The translations under genes were made by a program, and so were the position numbers. Positions 47,152 to 56,087 of a stretch of DNA of 64,000 nucleotides are shown here, piece by piece; positions within the stretch are counted from its first letter, which is position 1; each line of letters starts with the position of its first letter. The notes beneath the pieces were generated by a model. The model ran no database searches and was not told where the DNA came from. It worked only from the letters and a program-made list of their open reading frames with translations. Origin of the DNA: Bifidobacterium sp. ESL0800 (lineage in GTDB: Bacteria; Actinomycetota; Actinomycetes; Actinomycetales; Bifidobacteriaceae); assembly GCF_029395355.1 (NCBI RefSeq), contig NZ_CP113913.1, forward strand, positions 1,054,001 through 1,118,000, read 5' to 3'.

Positions 47152-48207
47152 ATGACAGTAAAGATTGGTATTAACGGTTTCGGCCGCATCGGCCGCCTTG
47201 CGTTCCGTCGCATTTTCGAACTTCAGGCCCGCGGTGGCGAGGCCAGTGACATCGAGGTCGCAGCAATCAACGATTTGACGACCCCGGCCATGCTCGCTTA
47301 CCTGCTGAAGTACGACAGCGTTCACGGCACCTTCCGTCACGACGACGGCACCCCGGTCAAGGTCGAGTCCACCGATGACGCGATCGTGGTCGACGGCAAG
47401 GAATACAAGGTCTATGCCGAGAAGGACGCCCGCAACATTCCGTGGGTGAAGAACGATGGCGTTGAGTTCGTGCTCGAGTGCACCGGCTTCTACACCTCCG
47501 CCGCCAAGAGCCAGGCTCACCTGGACGCCGGCGCCAAGAAGGTCCTCATCTCCGCTCCGGCGAAGGACGACACCACCCCGACCGTGGTCTTCGGCGTCAA
47601 CCAGGAGATCCTCAAACCCAGCGACAACATCGTTTCCGCCGGCTCCTGCACCACGAACTCCTTCGCGGCGCTCGTCAAGATGATGGACGACGAGTTCGGC
47701 ATCAAGGTCGGCTTCATGACCACCGTGCACGCCTACACCGGCAGCCAGATGCTGCTTGACGGCCCTCGTGGCTCCAAGCCGCGCAACAACCGCGCCGCCG
47801 CCGTCAACACGATCGAGCACTCCACCGGCGCCGCCAAGGCGATCGGCAAGGTCGTTCCTTCGGTCAACGGCAAGCTGCAGGGCCACGCCCAGCGCGTGCA
47901 GATCCCCGACGGCTCCTTCACCGAGCTCTTCACCGTGCTCAACAAGGAAACCACCGTTGACGAGATCAACGCCGCCGCCAAGAAGGCCTTCGAGAACAAC
48001 GAGACCTTCGGCTACAACGGCGACAGCATCGTCACCTCCGACATCATCGACGACACCCACGGCGGCGTCTTCGACCCCACCCAGACCGATGTCAACACCA
48101 TCGACGGCACCACGCTGGCCCGCACCGTTGCCTTCTACGACAACGAGTACGGCTTCACCTGCAACATGATCCGCACCCTGCTCTACTTCGCTGAAATCAG
48201 CAAGTGA
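47152..48207 (+). CDS. gap: glyceraldehyde-3-phosphate dehydrogenase, type I
   Basis: Oxidises glyceraldehyde 3-phosphate with NAD+ and phosphate in the lower glycolytic part of the bifid shunt. The 351-residue protein begins MTVKIGINGFGRIGRLAFRR (NAD fold), has the catalytic Cys in SAGSCTTNSFAAL, and ends with the conserved WYDNE-type segment, here FYDNEYGFTCNMIRTL. The start is ATG at 47152, with AGGGAG six bases upstream; in-frame codons before it lack a site. It is expressed alone, between a candidate promoter and a strong terminator. Confidence 0.98.
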   Translation: MTVKIGINGFGRIGRLAFRRIFELQARGGEASDIEVAAINDLTTPAMLAYLLKYDSVHGTFRHDDGTPVKVESTDDAIVVDGKEYKVYAEKDARNIPWVKNDGVEFVLECTGFYTSAAKSQAHLDAGAKKVLISAPAKDDTTPTVVFGVNQEILKPSDNIVSAGSCTTNSFAALVKMMDDEFGIKVGFMTTVHAYTGSQMLLDGPRGSKPRNNRAAAVNTIEHSTGAAKAIGKVVPSVNGKLQGHAQRVQIPDGSFTELFTVLNKETTVDEINAAAKKAFENNETFGYNGDSIVTSDIIDDTHGGVFDPTQTDVNTIDGTTLARTVAFYDNEYGFTCNMIRTLLYFAEISK

Positions 48208-48253
48208 GCACCCTGCGATAATGCAGGTGCCTGTTAATTAGGCAACGTATTAA

Positions 48254-48287
48254 AAGAGGCTCCAGCCTATATGGGTTGGAGCCTCTT
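48254..48287 (+). terminator. Terminator of gap
   Basis: Perfect 11-bp stem AAGAGGCTCCA / TGGAGCCTCTT with a 12-base loop, 46 bp after the gap stop. Confidence 0.8.
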
Positions 48288-48350
48288 CGTATAAGCAACC
48301 ATCCACAGATTTCTGCGCGTTTCATCGCGTTAGATGCTAAAACTGAAATC

Positions 48351-48860
48351 ATGAGCAAGAAGCATAAAAAGGCGGCGGGAACCGCGTCGACCCCGGCCAC
48401 ACGCGAGTTGACCGAAGCGGGTATCCCCTTCAAGATCTACGAATACGAGCATTCCTCCGATCACATGGACGAGGGCTACGGGCTCGAAGGCGCGGAAAAA
48501 CTGGGTATCGATCCGCATCGCTCGTTCAAGACGCTGATGGCCGACACCGGCGAGGAACGGGTCATCGGCGTTGTCCCTGTCAGCGGGCACCTGGACATGA
48601 AGGACCTAGCCGCCGCGGTCGGAGCCAAAAAGGCGGCCATGGCCGATCCGAAGGTGGCTCAACGTGAAAGCGGCTACGTGGTAGGCGGTATCTCGCCGTT
48701 GGGGCAACGCACCAAACACAAGACAGTGCTTGATGCAAGTGCGATGCAATTCGACGAAATCATCATTTCCGGAGGCAAGCGCGGTTTCAGCGTTGGCGTG
48801 AATCCAAATGACCTGGTACGCGTGCTCGGCGCCACCGTCGCCGAAATCGGCACCTGGTAA
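48351..48860 (+). CDS. ybaK: YbaK/EbsC family Cys-tRNA(Pro) deacylase
   Basis: Editing enzyme that removes cysteine wrongly attached to tRNA(Pro). The 169-residue protein contains IPFKIYEYEHSSDHMDEGYG, DPHRSFKTLMAD (with the catalytic Lys), GVVPVSGHLDMKDLAAAVGAK and YVVGGISPLGQR, which match YbaK in order and length. The start is ATG at 48351; no clear ribosome site precedes it, so the mRNA may have a very short leader. It follows the gap terminator and is probably a single-gene unit. Confidence 0.92.
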   Translation: MSKKHKKAAGTASTPATRELTEAGIPFKIYEYEHSSDHMDEGYGLEGAEKLGIDPHRSFKTLMADTGEERVIGVVPVSGHLDMKDLAAAVGAKKAAMADPKVAQRESGYVVGGISPLGQRTKHKTVLDASAMQFDEIIISGGKRGFSVGVNPNDLVRVLGATVAEIGTW

Positions 48861-48927
48861 AGTCGGCTCGCCAAATCCGTGAACCCACAAACAACCTTCT
48901 GATTCTCAATGTCGTAAAAATAGCCAT

Positions 48928-49127
48928 CTTGGTGCACCAAGAAGCCCGTATTAGCCATTTTGGGCAGGCAATCTTCGTTTTTCGGCCTTCTTGGTGCACC
49001 AAGAGGCCATTTTTACCCGGAATTGAGGCTCATTCTTCATATTTCGGCCATCTTGGTGCACCAAGAGGCCATTTTTACCCGGAATTGAGGCTCATTCTTC
49101 ATATTTCGGCCATCTTGGTGCACCAAG
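48928..49127. repeat. Tandem 62-bp repeat with CTTGGTGCACCAAG palindrome
   Basis: The perfect 14-bp palindrome CTTGGTGCACCAAG starts at 48928, 48990, 49052 and 49114, exactly 62 bp apart each time. The units at 48990 and 49052 are essentially identical over the full 62 bp apart from junction bases, and the first unit has diverged. Flanking GGCC on both sides lengthens the potential hairpin. It fills the 393-bp gap between ybaK and the epimerase gene, with no coding sequence. Related copies lie at 8022-8160. Confidence 0.85.
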
Positions 49128-49253
49128 AGCTTTAAAAACAGCACAATACGGATCATGACATGTTCGTCTGAGCCGCACGTGCCGCAGAATCAGACAGAGT
49201 GTCATATTAGAATAGTGAACGGTAACAATTACGTTTCTATAACAGGAGTTGAT

Positions 49254-50207
49254 ATGACTTCAACGACACTGCCCCTCCGCTCGGGCCAACAATTCACCAT
49301 TTCGCACGGCGACTACACGGCGGTAATCACCGAGCTCGGCGCGACCTTGCGCAAACTCACCTACCGCGGCCAGGACATGATCGCCTCGTGGGACCCGGAC
49401 AAGACCGTGCCCTGCTCCAACGGGCAACTGCTCGTCCCCTTCCCCAACCGCATCGAAGACGGCGTGTATACCTTCGAAGGCAAGACCTACGAGCTGCCCA
49501 TCGACGAACACGAAAAGCACAACGCGATCCACGGCTACGGCTACCGGGCCTTCTGGAACCTCGAAAGCCTTGAAGAGGACCGCGTGGCACTCACCTGGCG
49601 CACCGGCAACATGAAGGGCTATCCCTTCGATCTGCTGGTCCGCGCCATCTTCAGCTTAGGCGACGACGGTCTTACGCTCACCTTGTCCGCGACCAACAAC
49701 GACAACGTCAATGCTCCTTGGGCTCTGGCCATCCATCCGTGGATCGCCAACGGCTTCGGCGGCTACGGCGACGAGATCGACGGGCAGAACGCACAGTGCA
49801 AGGTCACCATTCCGGCGCGCACGCACGTCACCGTCAACGAACGTCTGCTGCCAACCGGCACCGAGCCCGTGGACGGCACCAAGTTCGACCTGCGCACGCC
49901 TACCGCACTGACCGAGCAGCCGTTCGACGACGCGTGGACCGACGTGGAGCGCGACGCCGAGGGCAATACCTTCGCCACTTTGAACCGTCCGGACGGGCTC
50001 ACTGTGCATGTCGGCGGCGACAAGACCATCACCTCCTTCCAGATGTGCACCGGCACCGGCTTCGCGCCCGATAGCCACCCGGCCGGCGTCGCCATCGAGC
50101 CGCAGACCGCCTATGCCAACGCGTTCAACAGCGGCAAGGATCTGATCGTCGTGGCTCCGGGCGAGACCAGCTCGACCAACCTCTATTTCAAGGCCGAACA
50201 GCGCTGA
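49254..50207 (+). CDS. aldose 1-epimerase family protein
   Basis: Galactose mutarotase-like enzyme that interconverts alpha and beta anomers of a sugar. The 317-residue protein is a beta-sandwich with PFPNRIEDGVYTFEGKTYEL, NAIHGYGYRAFWN (catalytic His), LAIHPWIANGFGG (second His) and the catalytic Glu in GVAIEPQTAYANAFN. The sugar is unknown; glucose-6-phosphate epimerase is less likely given the HGY and HPW motifs. The start is ATG at 49254 behind CAGGAG; an in-frame ATG 33 codons earlier is rejected. It lies just after the repeat array. Confidence 0.9.
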   Translation: MTSTTLPLRSGQQFTISHGDYTAVITELGATLRKLTYRGQDMIASWDPDKTVPCSNGQLLVPFPNRIEDGVYTFEGKTYELPIDEHEKHNAIHGYGYRAFWNLESLEEDRVALTWRTGNMKGYPFDLLVRAIFSLGDDGLTLTLSATNNDNVNAPWALAIHPWIANGFGGYGDEIDGQNAQCKVTIPARTHVTVNERLLPTGTEPVDGTKFDLRTPTALTEQPFDDAWTDVERDAEGNTFATLNRPDGLTVHVGGDKTITSFQMCTGTGFAPDSHPAGVAIEPQTAYANAFNSGKDLIVVAPGETSSTNLYFKAEQR

Positions 50208-50255
50208 GCCAGCGTGACGAATACCGCAAGCCTCCGTTCAGTTCAGGGCGGGGAC

Positions 50256-50285
50256 TTGTATGAAGTCGCAACAACGTGCGATAAT
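50256..50285 (+). promoter_or_regulatory. Promoter of the bL37 gene
   Basis: TTGTAT (50256-50261) and GATAAT (50280-50285) separated by 18 bp, with TGC before the -10; the leader to the start codon would be about 33 bases. Confidence 0.5.
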
Positions 50286-50323
50286 ACCTAAGGCTTATTC
50301 ATAGAACTGCAAAGGAGTCCATC

Positions 50324-50398
50324 ATGGGAATGCGCGGACGTAAGCGTAAGGACCGCCGCAAGAAGGCGGCCAACCACGGCAAAAGGCCAAATGCCTGA
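50324..50398 (+). CDS. 50S ribosomal protein bL37
   Basis: 24-codon gene. The protein contains RGRKRKDRRKKAANHGKRPN, a very basic sequence that matches actinobacterial bL37 (known from mycobacterial ribosome structures). The ATG at 50324 is preceded by AAAGGAG seven bases away, a promoter candidate lies 40-70 bp upstream, and a good terminator lies 27 bp downstream, so the gene is a complete single-gene unit. It is easily missed because of its size. The identification rests on my memory of the family, but the GKRPN ending is distinctive. Confidence 0.88.
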   Translation: MGMRGRKRKDRRKKAANHGKRPNA

Positions 50399-50424
50399 GT
50401 TCCGTTAGGTACGTAAATATGGGG

Positions 50425-50455
50425 AATGCCTCGCAGCAAGTGCGGGGCATTTTTC
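50425..50455 (+). terminator. Terminator of the bL37 gene
   Basis: AATGCCTCGCA-gcaag-TGCGGGGCATT, an 11-bp stem with one G-T pair, followed by TTTC. Confidence 0.85.
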
Positions 50456-50671
50456 ATATGCAGATAACGGAAAACGTCAAGTCGGGGTTATCGGCCAAAA
50501 GTGTTGTTGATAACCGAAGTTTGGCCTTGTGAGAGTATGCGTTTCGCGCTGATTGTTCCGGTTGCGAAAAGCCGGATACAGCCGAATAAAGGTTTCACAT
50601 CAACGCAGATGAAAACCGTACACTAAAAAGAATAGACACAAAAATCATTAAAACGATGCCGTAAATCGCAT

Positions 50672-50965
50672 TTATACGGCAGCGACGTCACCGCCGCAGG
50701 ATTCCTCAAGGCAGCAACGGTCAAGCGTCGCCTGAAGCTTGGCAATCAGGCATTCCGGGGCAGCCGTCGGTCGCAAGAGCTCACGCAACTCGGCAATCAA
50801 AGCCTTCTCGCGCGCGTCGCAGCAGGATTCCGGATTGAAACATTCGTCGTCAGAGAGATGATTGGCGCAATCGTAACCGGAAATCTCGATGTCGGTACGC
50901 GTGAGACCGTCGGAGTGCTGGCTTCTCACCACCACTCGGCTGGTACGCTCGATTCGTCCGTCCAT
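50672..50965 (-). CDS. small cysteine-rich protein, probable anti-sigma factor
   Basis: 97 residues with eight cysteines (33, 42, 48, 49, 72, 84, 85, 90). It lies 89 bp downstream of the sigma factor gene on the same strand, where RsrA/RshA-type zinc anti-sigma factors sit in Actinobacteria. The part APECLIAKLQATLDRCC resembles the RsrA C-terminus. The usual HxxxCxxC zinc motif is not found; His36 is six residues before Cys42. It may bind zinc differently, or be a separate redox-sensing partner. It is named by context and cysteine pattern, not by a clear domain. Confidence 0.6.
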   Translation of the reverse strand: MDGRIERTSRVVVRSQHSDGLTRTDIEISGYDCANHLSDDECFNPESCCDAREKALIAELRELLRPTAAPECLIAKLQATLDRCCLEESCGGDVAAV

Positions 50966-51054
50966 CGATATGTTCCTTTCGTGACATCTAATTAACTATT
51001 ATTACTCATTTTGGCTGTTTTGGGGTTCGCGGATAGTGAAGATACGGGTTTCTT

Positions 51055-51747
51055 CTATTTCCCGGCCTGTTCGACTGCTCCTGAATCCTGCACAGCAACC
51101 GGTTTTTTGGCCTTCTTTGCGGTTTTTGCCGACGCATCCTTGCCGTAACCGCGCTGACGGGCATAGTCGGTCAGCTCATCTTTCAGCTGAGAGCGTGCGC
51201 GATTGAGTCGGCTCATCACGGTGCCGATTTTGATGCCCTGTTCGGCGGCGACCTGCTTGTAGGATTTGCCGTCGATGGCGGTGTCGATGAAAACCTGCCG
51301 ACGCTCGGGCGACAGCGAATCCAACGCCTGCATGATCTCGGCCGGGGCGAACCCGTCCAGGTATTCCTGTTCGGCGGATTTCAGCCCTTCCGAGGAGTGG
51401 TCGGAAGCGGAGTAGATATCCCAGTCGTCGTACTCCCCCGTGGAATCGTTGGCACGCTGCGGGCGGCGCTTGGCCTTGGCGTACTGGTTGAAGTAGGCGT
51501 TGCGTTCGATGGTGGTCATCCACGCCTCGAAATTGCTGCCGGGGCGGAAACTGTCGAAGGCTTTGAACGCGCGTTCGTAGGCGTCCTGCACCAGATCCTG
51601 GGCATCCTCCGGGTTGTTCGTCAGTTTCATCGCCTGACGATAGAGCGTATCGACGGCAGGCATCGCCAGCGCTTCGAAACGCGCACGCTTCTGGGCGGTC
51701 GTCTCGCGCTCCTGCTGCTTGGGCTGTGCCTGATCGGTTTGTGTCAC
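51055..51747 (-). CDS. ECF RNA polymerase sigma factor, SigH/SigR type
   Basis: 230-residue group IV sigma factor. Region 2 is DTLYRQAMKLTNNPEDAQDL through FEAWMTTIERNAYFNQYAKA. Region 4 is LSPERRQVFIDTAIDGKSYK followed by GIKIGTVMSRLNRARSQL. Its closest known relatives are SigR/SigH, which control thiol-oxidative and heat stress genes in Actinobacteria and are held by a redox-sensitive anti-sigma factor. No GGAAT-N18-GTT autoregulated promoter was found upstream. The C-terminal Lys/Ala tail is a local feature. The start is ATG at 51747. Confidence 0.9.
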   Translation of the reverse strand: MTQTDQAQPKQQERETTAQKRARFEALAMPAVDTLYRQAMKLTNNPEDAQDLVQDAYERAFKAFDSFRPGSNFEAWMTTIERNAYFNQYAKAKRRPQRANDSTGEYDDWDIYSASDHSSEGLKSAEQEYLDGFAPAEIMQALDSLSPERRQVFIDTAIDGKSYKQVAAEQGIKIGTVMSRLNRARSQLKDELTDYARQRGYGKDASAKTAKKAKKPVAVQDSGAVEQAGK

Positions 51748-51964
51748 GTTACTATTCTACGCATCGCCGTTGCCTCGGCCGACACGCGCTTTTGCCGCCA
51801 TTTATTATGACATTGATGACGCACATATACGGTTTTGCCGACATGACCAGCCAAAAGCCGATTCTGGGGATATCGCCGATCCGGACGAAAGACGAATCAT
51901 CACGAACGTGGATCGATGCCCGCCAACCCAAAAGTAATCCGATGTCGGAATCGGAACGCACAAT

Positions 51965-52735
51965 ATGATTATGACAACAATGAAGAACAACGCGGACGCA
52001 GACAACGCGGCGATCATGCTCGATGCCGTCGCGCTTGCCCCCATGCAGGATGACGATACGACGCTGAAAGAGGCGTGGCTGCTTGGTTTCGACACCGAGA
52101 CCACCGGCACCGGTCCCACCGACGCCATCGTCTCGGCCTCGCTGGTTTTGCGCGACCCGGCGAAAGGCTACGCCGGTGACGTTGTGGCGGAATGGGTCGT
52201 CAATCCGCATCGGCACATCAGCGCGGGCGCAAGCCGGGTCAACGGGTTCACCGACGAATTCCTCGAGGCCAACGGCGCCGAACCCAGTGATGCCATCGCC
52301 GCCATCGCTTCCATCGTCACCGCAGCACTCGCCAAACGCATCCCGCTGCTCGCCTACAACGCACCGTTCGACGTGCGGATGCTGGCCGGGGACCTCAAAC
52401 GCTGGAAGCTCACGGCACTGCCTGACGAGCTGTTGGTGGTCGATCCATTGGTCATCGACCGCGAGATCTCGCACCGTCACGGCAAGCGCACACTGACCTA
52501 CACCACCGAATATTACGGCGTGGAGCCACACGGCGACTTCCACGACGCCACCGCCGACACCACCGCGGCCGTCGATCTCATCAGGCCCATGTCCACGCTC
52601 TATCCGCAGGTCGGCAACTTGAGGCTCGGCGACCTGATGGATTGGCAGCGCGCGGCCCATAAGAAGTGGAAGGATTCATTCAACTTGTGGATGGAATCCC
52701 GTGGCCGCCGACCCATCACCGACGACTGGCTGTAA
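51965..52735 (+). CDS. DEDDh 3'-5' exonuclease
   Basis: 256-residue exonuclease of the DnaQ/epsilon superfamily. Catalytic residues appear in order: Asp and Glu in LGFDTETTGTGP, Asp in YNAPFDVRML and the His-Asp pair in FHDATADTTA. It is longer than the bare fold by about 40 residues at each end, and there is no polymerase or helicase domain, so it may be a stand-alone proofreading or RNA/DNA trimming enzyme. The start is ATG at 51965, with a weak GGAA. It is divergent from the sigma factor gene and closed by a 14-bp terminator stem. Confidence 0.87.
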   Translation: MIMTTMKNNADADNAAIMLDAVALAPMQDDDTTLKEAWLLGFDTETTGTGPTDAIVSASLVLRDPAKGYAGDVVAEWVVNPHRHISAGASRVNGFTDEFLEANGAEPSDAIAAIASIVTAALAKRIPLLAYNAPFDVRMLAGDLKRWKLTALPDELLVVDPLVIDREISHRHGKRTLTYTTEYYGVEPHGDFHDATADTTAAVDLIRPMSTLYPQVGNLRLGDLMDWQRAAHKKWKDSFNLWMESRGRRPITDDWL

Positions 52736-52756
52736 CAGGCGCATCCTAAGCCGGCG

Positions 52757-52799
52757 AACCCGTACGAAAGACCTTTAGACCGTTGCTTTCGTACGGGTT
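52757..52799 (+). terminator. Terminator after the exonuclease gene
   Basis: Perfect 14-bp stem AACCCGTACGAAAG / CTTTCGTACGGGTT followed by TTCCTATT. Confidence 0.85.
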
Positions 52800-53011
52800 T
52801 CCTATTGAGCATGCCTTGCAAAACGAAGATAATGCCAACGCGGCGCAACCGTCAACGCCGGCCGCCGGACCACGCGAAACCACGTGTCGGTTTTGCCGGA
52901 ACACACCGTGGGACCGCCGTGATGTGTAAGTTCCATTCGATTGTGGCGTCCATCCCCTGTTTCCGCGCGCCCGATGCGCTAGCCTTATGTGGTTGGCAAG
53001 AAAGGTTTGAT

Positions 53012-54655
53012 ATGGCTCTGAGTGTGGCAACTGCGGTTGCATTGCTTGACAAGCATCATCTCCTCCGCGAGATCATCCAAGACAAGACATGGTCACGCAA
53101 CCCCGCTCGCTTCGCCGGTGCCGACGAGGCGTTCACCTCGATCACCTACGACACCCGGCAGGTGCAAGCCGGAACGCTCTTATGCTGCAAGGGACATTTC
53201 AAAACCGAGTATCTTTCCGGCTGTGACGAACGTGGGCTCAAGGCCTACGTCTCGGAAACGGATTTCAGCGCGGATTGCAGTGCCGTCGGCATCATCGTCA
53301 CCGACATCCGCAAGGCCATGAGCCTGCTCTCCGCGCAATTCTATGGGCGCCCGCAAGACGAGCTCGCGCTCATCGGCATCACCGGGACCAAGGGCAAGAC
53401 GACCACCGCCTACTTCGTTCAGGCGATCCTGAACACCGCCAGCGACGGGAAGGCCGCCCTGTTTTCGTCCGTCGACAACTGCCTTGACGGCCATACGTAC
53501 ACGGCCTCCGCGCTCACGACACCGGAATCGATGGACGCCTTCAGGATGATGCGGCAGGCAGTCGACAACGGGATGCGCTACCTGGTGATGGAAGTCTCGT
53601 CCCAGGCCTACAAAGTCGATCGCGTCTATGGGCTCAACTTCGACGTCGGTGCGTTTCTGAACATCTCGCCGGACCATATCAGCCCGATCGAGCATCCCAC
53701 CTTCGAGGACTACTTGTATTGCAAACGTCAGATCACAACCAACAGCAAGGCGTTGGTGCTGGGTGCCGACTGCGACCACGCCGACCTGATCGAGGAGGAC
53801 GCTGCCGCCGCCCATGTTCCCGTCACCACTTTTGCGCTGCACAGCGAAGGACGCAGCAATGGCGCGGAGGCGGATACCGTTGCATGGCCGGCGGATAGGA
53901 ATCACACAGCATTCCATATCGACGTGGCGGGAGCGGATATGCCGTCTCAAAGCCGCACGGGCACGGGCGACCCACGTTCCATCGCAGACCCGCAAAGCCA
54001 AGGAGCCGACGCCACCGATCTACCGGACGGATCCGACATCTACAAGCTCGACATGGACGGCGACTTCAACTATGCCAATGCCGCCGCCGCACTCACCATC
54101 GCACGAATCGCCGGGGCGAATCTTCATTACCAATCAATCTCGCACGCCCTCGAAAACGTGCGTATTTCAGGCCGCATGGAACAGTTCAAGGACTCGCATG
54201 GGCACAATATCGCCATCGTCGACTACGCGCATAATTTCGCCAGCGTTTCCGCGCTGATCGACTTCGTCGTCGAACGATACGAAGCGAAGAAACCGCGTAT
54301 TACACTGGTCAGCGGCTCCGCGGGCGGCAAGGCCGTAGATCGCCGGCAGGAGATCATCGAGGCCGCGCAACACCGTGTCGATCGCATCATCATCACCACC
54401 GACGACCCCGACCGTGAGCGCGCCGAGGATATCTGCGAGACGATGCAAGCCGCCGTCACCGATCCCAACGTGCACTCAAGCATCGTTGTCGACCGTCAGA
54501 AGGCCGTCGAAACCGCCATCGCCGAGGCTCGGGCACACGACGGCTTTGACGTCATACTTATCGTCGGCAAGGGCGAGGAACAATGGCTCAAAGTGGACGG
54601 CAGGCACGCGCCCTATGAAGGCGACACCTCTATCGTCACCCGGCTGTTCAGCTGA
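53012..54655 (+). CDS. murE: UDP-N-acetylmuramyl-tripeptide synthetase, L-Lys/L-Orn type
   Basis: Adds the third amino acid to the peptidoglycan stem using ATP, in the cytoplasm. The 547-residue protein has the N-terminal uridine-binding domain, the P-loop ITGTKGKTTTAYF, MEVSSQAYKVDRVYGL, and the C-terminal domain with VDYAHN and SGSAGGKAVDRR. Where DAP-specific MurE has DNPR, this one has DDPD (residues 464-467), which argues against meso-DAP and for Lys or Orn. A polar insertion of about 50 residues lies near 290-345. The start chosen is ATG at 53012 after GAAAGG; a much longer frame is rejected. It leads the D-Asp bridge genes. Confidence 0.88.
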   Translation: MALSVATAVALLDKHHLLREIIQDKTWSRNPARFAGADEAFTSITYDTRQVQAGTLLCCKGHFKTEYLSGCDERGLKAYVSETDFSADCSAVGIIVTDIRKAMSLLSAQFYGRPQDELALIGITGTKGKTTTAYFVQAILNTASDGKAALFSSVDNCLDGHTYTASALTTPESMDAFRMMRQAVDNGMRYLVMEVSSQAYKVDRVYGLNFDVGAFLNISPDHISPIEHPTFEDYLYCKRQITTNSKALVLGADCDHADLIEEDAAAAHVPVTTFALHSEGRSNGAEADTVAWPADRNHTAFHIDVAGADMPSQSRTGTGDPRSIADPQSQGADATDLPDGSDIYKLDMDGDFNYANAAAALTIARIAGANLHYQSISHALENVRISGRMEQFKDSHGHNIAIVDYAHNFASVSALIDFVVERYEAKKPRITLVSGSAGGKAVDRRQEIIEAAQHRVDRIIITTDDPDRERAEDICETMQAAVTDPNVHSSIVVDRQKAVETAIAEARAHDGFDVILIVGKGEEQWLKVDGRHAPYEGDTSIVTRLFS

Positions 54656-54745
54656 CCAGCCGCCATCCGTCGTTCGTCATCTGTCATTGGTAGTCGTCAT
54701 CCGTTTCCGCCATTTTCGAAAATATTCAAGAGGTAAGCTAGCACC

Positions 54746-55990
54746 ATGAAGCAATTTCAACCGGTCCTTTTAGGCAGTGATATCAACGCCTACGGTATGG
54801 CCCGCGCCTTTCACGAGGCGTACGGCATCGTTTCGACGGCCTTCGCGCACTTCCAGCTCGCGCCCACACGATTCAGCAAAATCGTCGACGTACATATCGT
54901 CGAGGGCTTCGGCGAGATCGAGACCTTCCGCAAGACGCTGATCGACTACGCGAAGACGATGAAGGCCAGCCTGCCGGACACGACGCTGCTGCTTATCCCC
55001 TGCGGCGACCTGTATGCGAACCTTCTGAGCCATAGCAGCGCGGACCTCGCGCCCTACTACGTCTTCAACACGCTCGACCCGGCGCTCAATCGTCAGCTGA
55101 GCTATAAGAACACGTTCTACGAGACCTGTGAGCGCTACGGTCTGCCGTACCCCAAGACCAAAGTCATCACCGAAGAGAGCGCGGCACGCGGCGAATACAA
55201 GAACCTGCCCTTCGACTTCCCCGTCGCCATGAAACCGGCTGATTCCGCCGCCTGGCTCGACATCGACTTCCCCGGACGCAAGAAGGCGTTCGTCATCGAG
55301 ACGCCGGAGGAGCTGGACAAGCTCATCAACCTCTCGTATGGCGCCGGGTATCACGCCGAAATGATCCTGCAGGACTTCATCCCGGGCGACGACTCGCACA
55401 TGCGCGTGCTCAACGCCTACGTCGACCGCCACCACCGCGTGCGCATGATGTTCCTGGGCCATCCCCTGCTCGAGGACCCGACCCCGGAGGCCGTGGGCAA
55501 TTACGCGGCCATCATCCCCGACTACAACGAGGAGATCTGCCTGAAAATCAAGGCGTTCCTCGAGGACATCGGCTATGAGGGCGTCGCCAATTTCGACATG
55601 AAATACGACGACCGCGACCAGACCTACAAGCTTTTCGAAATCAACCTGCGTCAGGGCCGTTCCAGCTATTTCGTGACGCTCAATGGCTACAACCTCGCCC
55701 GCTATTTCGTCGAGGACCTGGTCGAGGACTCCGCCTTCGACGGCAAGACCGTCATCGGCCGTGGCGGCAAGCTCTGGATGGAGATTCCGCGCTCGATCTT
55801 CCGCGACTACGTGGTCGAAGGCGAGGACAAGCGGCGCGGCATGGAGATGGTCGCCAAAGGCGACTGGGGCACGACGCTGGAATACCGCAAGGACAGGAAC
55901 CCCATGCGCTGGCTGTTGATCCGCCATGCGTTCTCGATCTACAAGAAGCGTTACGCGCAGTACTTCAAGCAGAAGGCAGACCTCAAATAG
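54746..55990 (+). CDS. ATP-grasp D-aspartate ligase (Asl type)
   Basis: Probably attaches D-Asp to the side-chain amine of Lys or Orn in the peptidoglycan precursor. The 414-residue protein begins PVLLGSDINAYGMARAFHEA, then has ATP-grasp blocks PVAMKPADSAAW, MILQDFIPGDDSHMRVL and LFEINLRQGRSSYFV, with Mg-binding Glu and Asn in FEIN. As I remember it, the enterococcal enzyme Asl(fm) shares these blocks closely and has the same length. It lies 90 bp after murE and upstream of an aspartate racemase. It is cytoplasmic and acts on a lipid-linked or nucleotide precursor. Confidence 0.85.
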   Translation: MKQFQPVLLGSDINAYGMARAFHEAYGIVSTAFAHFQLAPTRFSKIVDVHIVEGFGEIETFRKTLIDYAKTMKASLPDTTLLLIPCGDLYANLLSHSSADLAPYYVFNTLDPALNRQLSYKNTFYETCERYGLPYPKTKVITEESAARGEYKNLPFDFPVAMKPADSAAWLDIDFPGRKKAFVIETPEELDKLINLSYGAGYHAEMILQDFIPGDDSHMRVLNAYVDRHHRVRMMFLGHPLLEDPTPEAVGNYAAIIPDYNEEICLKIKAFLEDIGYEGVANFDMKYDDRDQTYKLFEINLRQGRSSYFVTLNGYNLARYFVEDLVEDSAFDGKTVIGRGGKLWMEIPRSIFRDYVVEGEDKRRGMEMVAKGDWGTTLEYRKDRNPMRWLLIRHAFSIYKKRYAQYFKQKADLK

Positions 55991-56087
55991 CCGATTGAGA
56001 CAAAGCCGCGAATGCGTATTGGTGGCATACAGCGGTATCCTTGGGGTTTGCTGGTATGGTAATTTTTCACAGACGGAGACGGACAAG

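Noticed and set aside
48928..49127. CRISPR array
   Set aside because: The parts between palindromes are homologous or identical rather than unique spacers, and no cas gene is present.
48929..49135. Open frame of 68 codons through the 62-bp array, giving repeated HQE/GAPR peptides
   Set aside because: Open only because the repeat lacks stops; 62 is not a multiple of three, so each unit is read in another frame, and there is no ribosome site.
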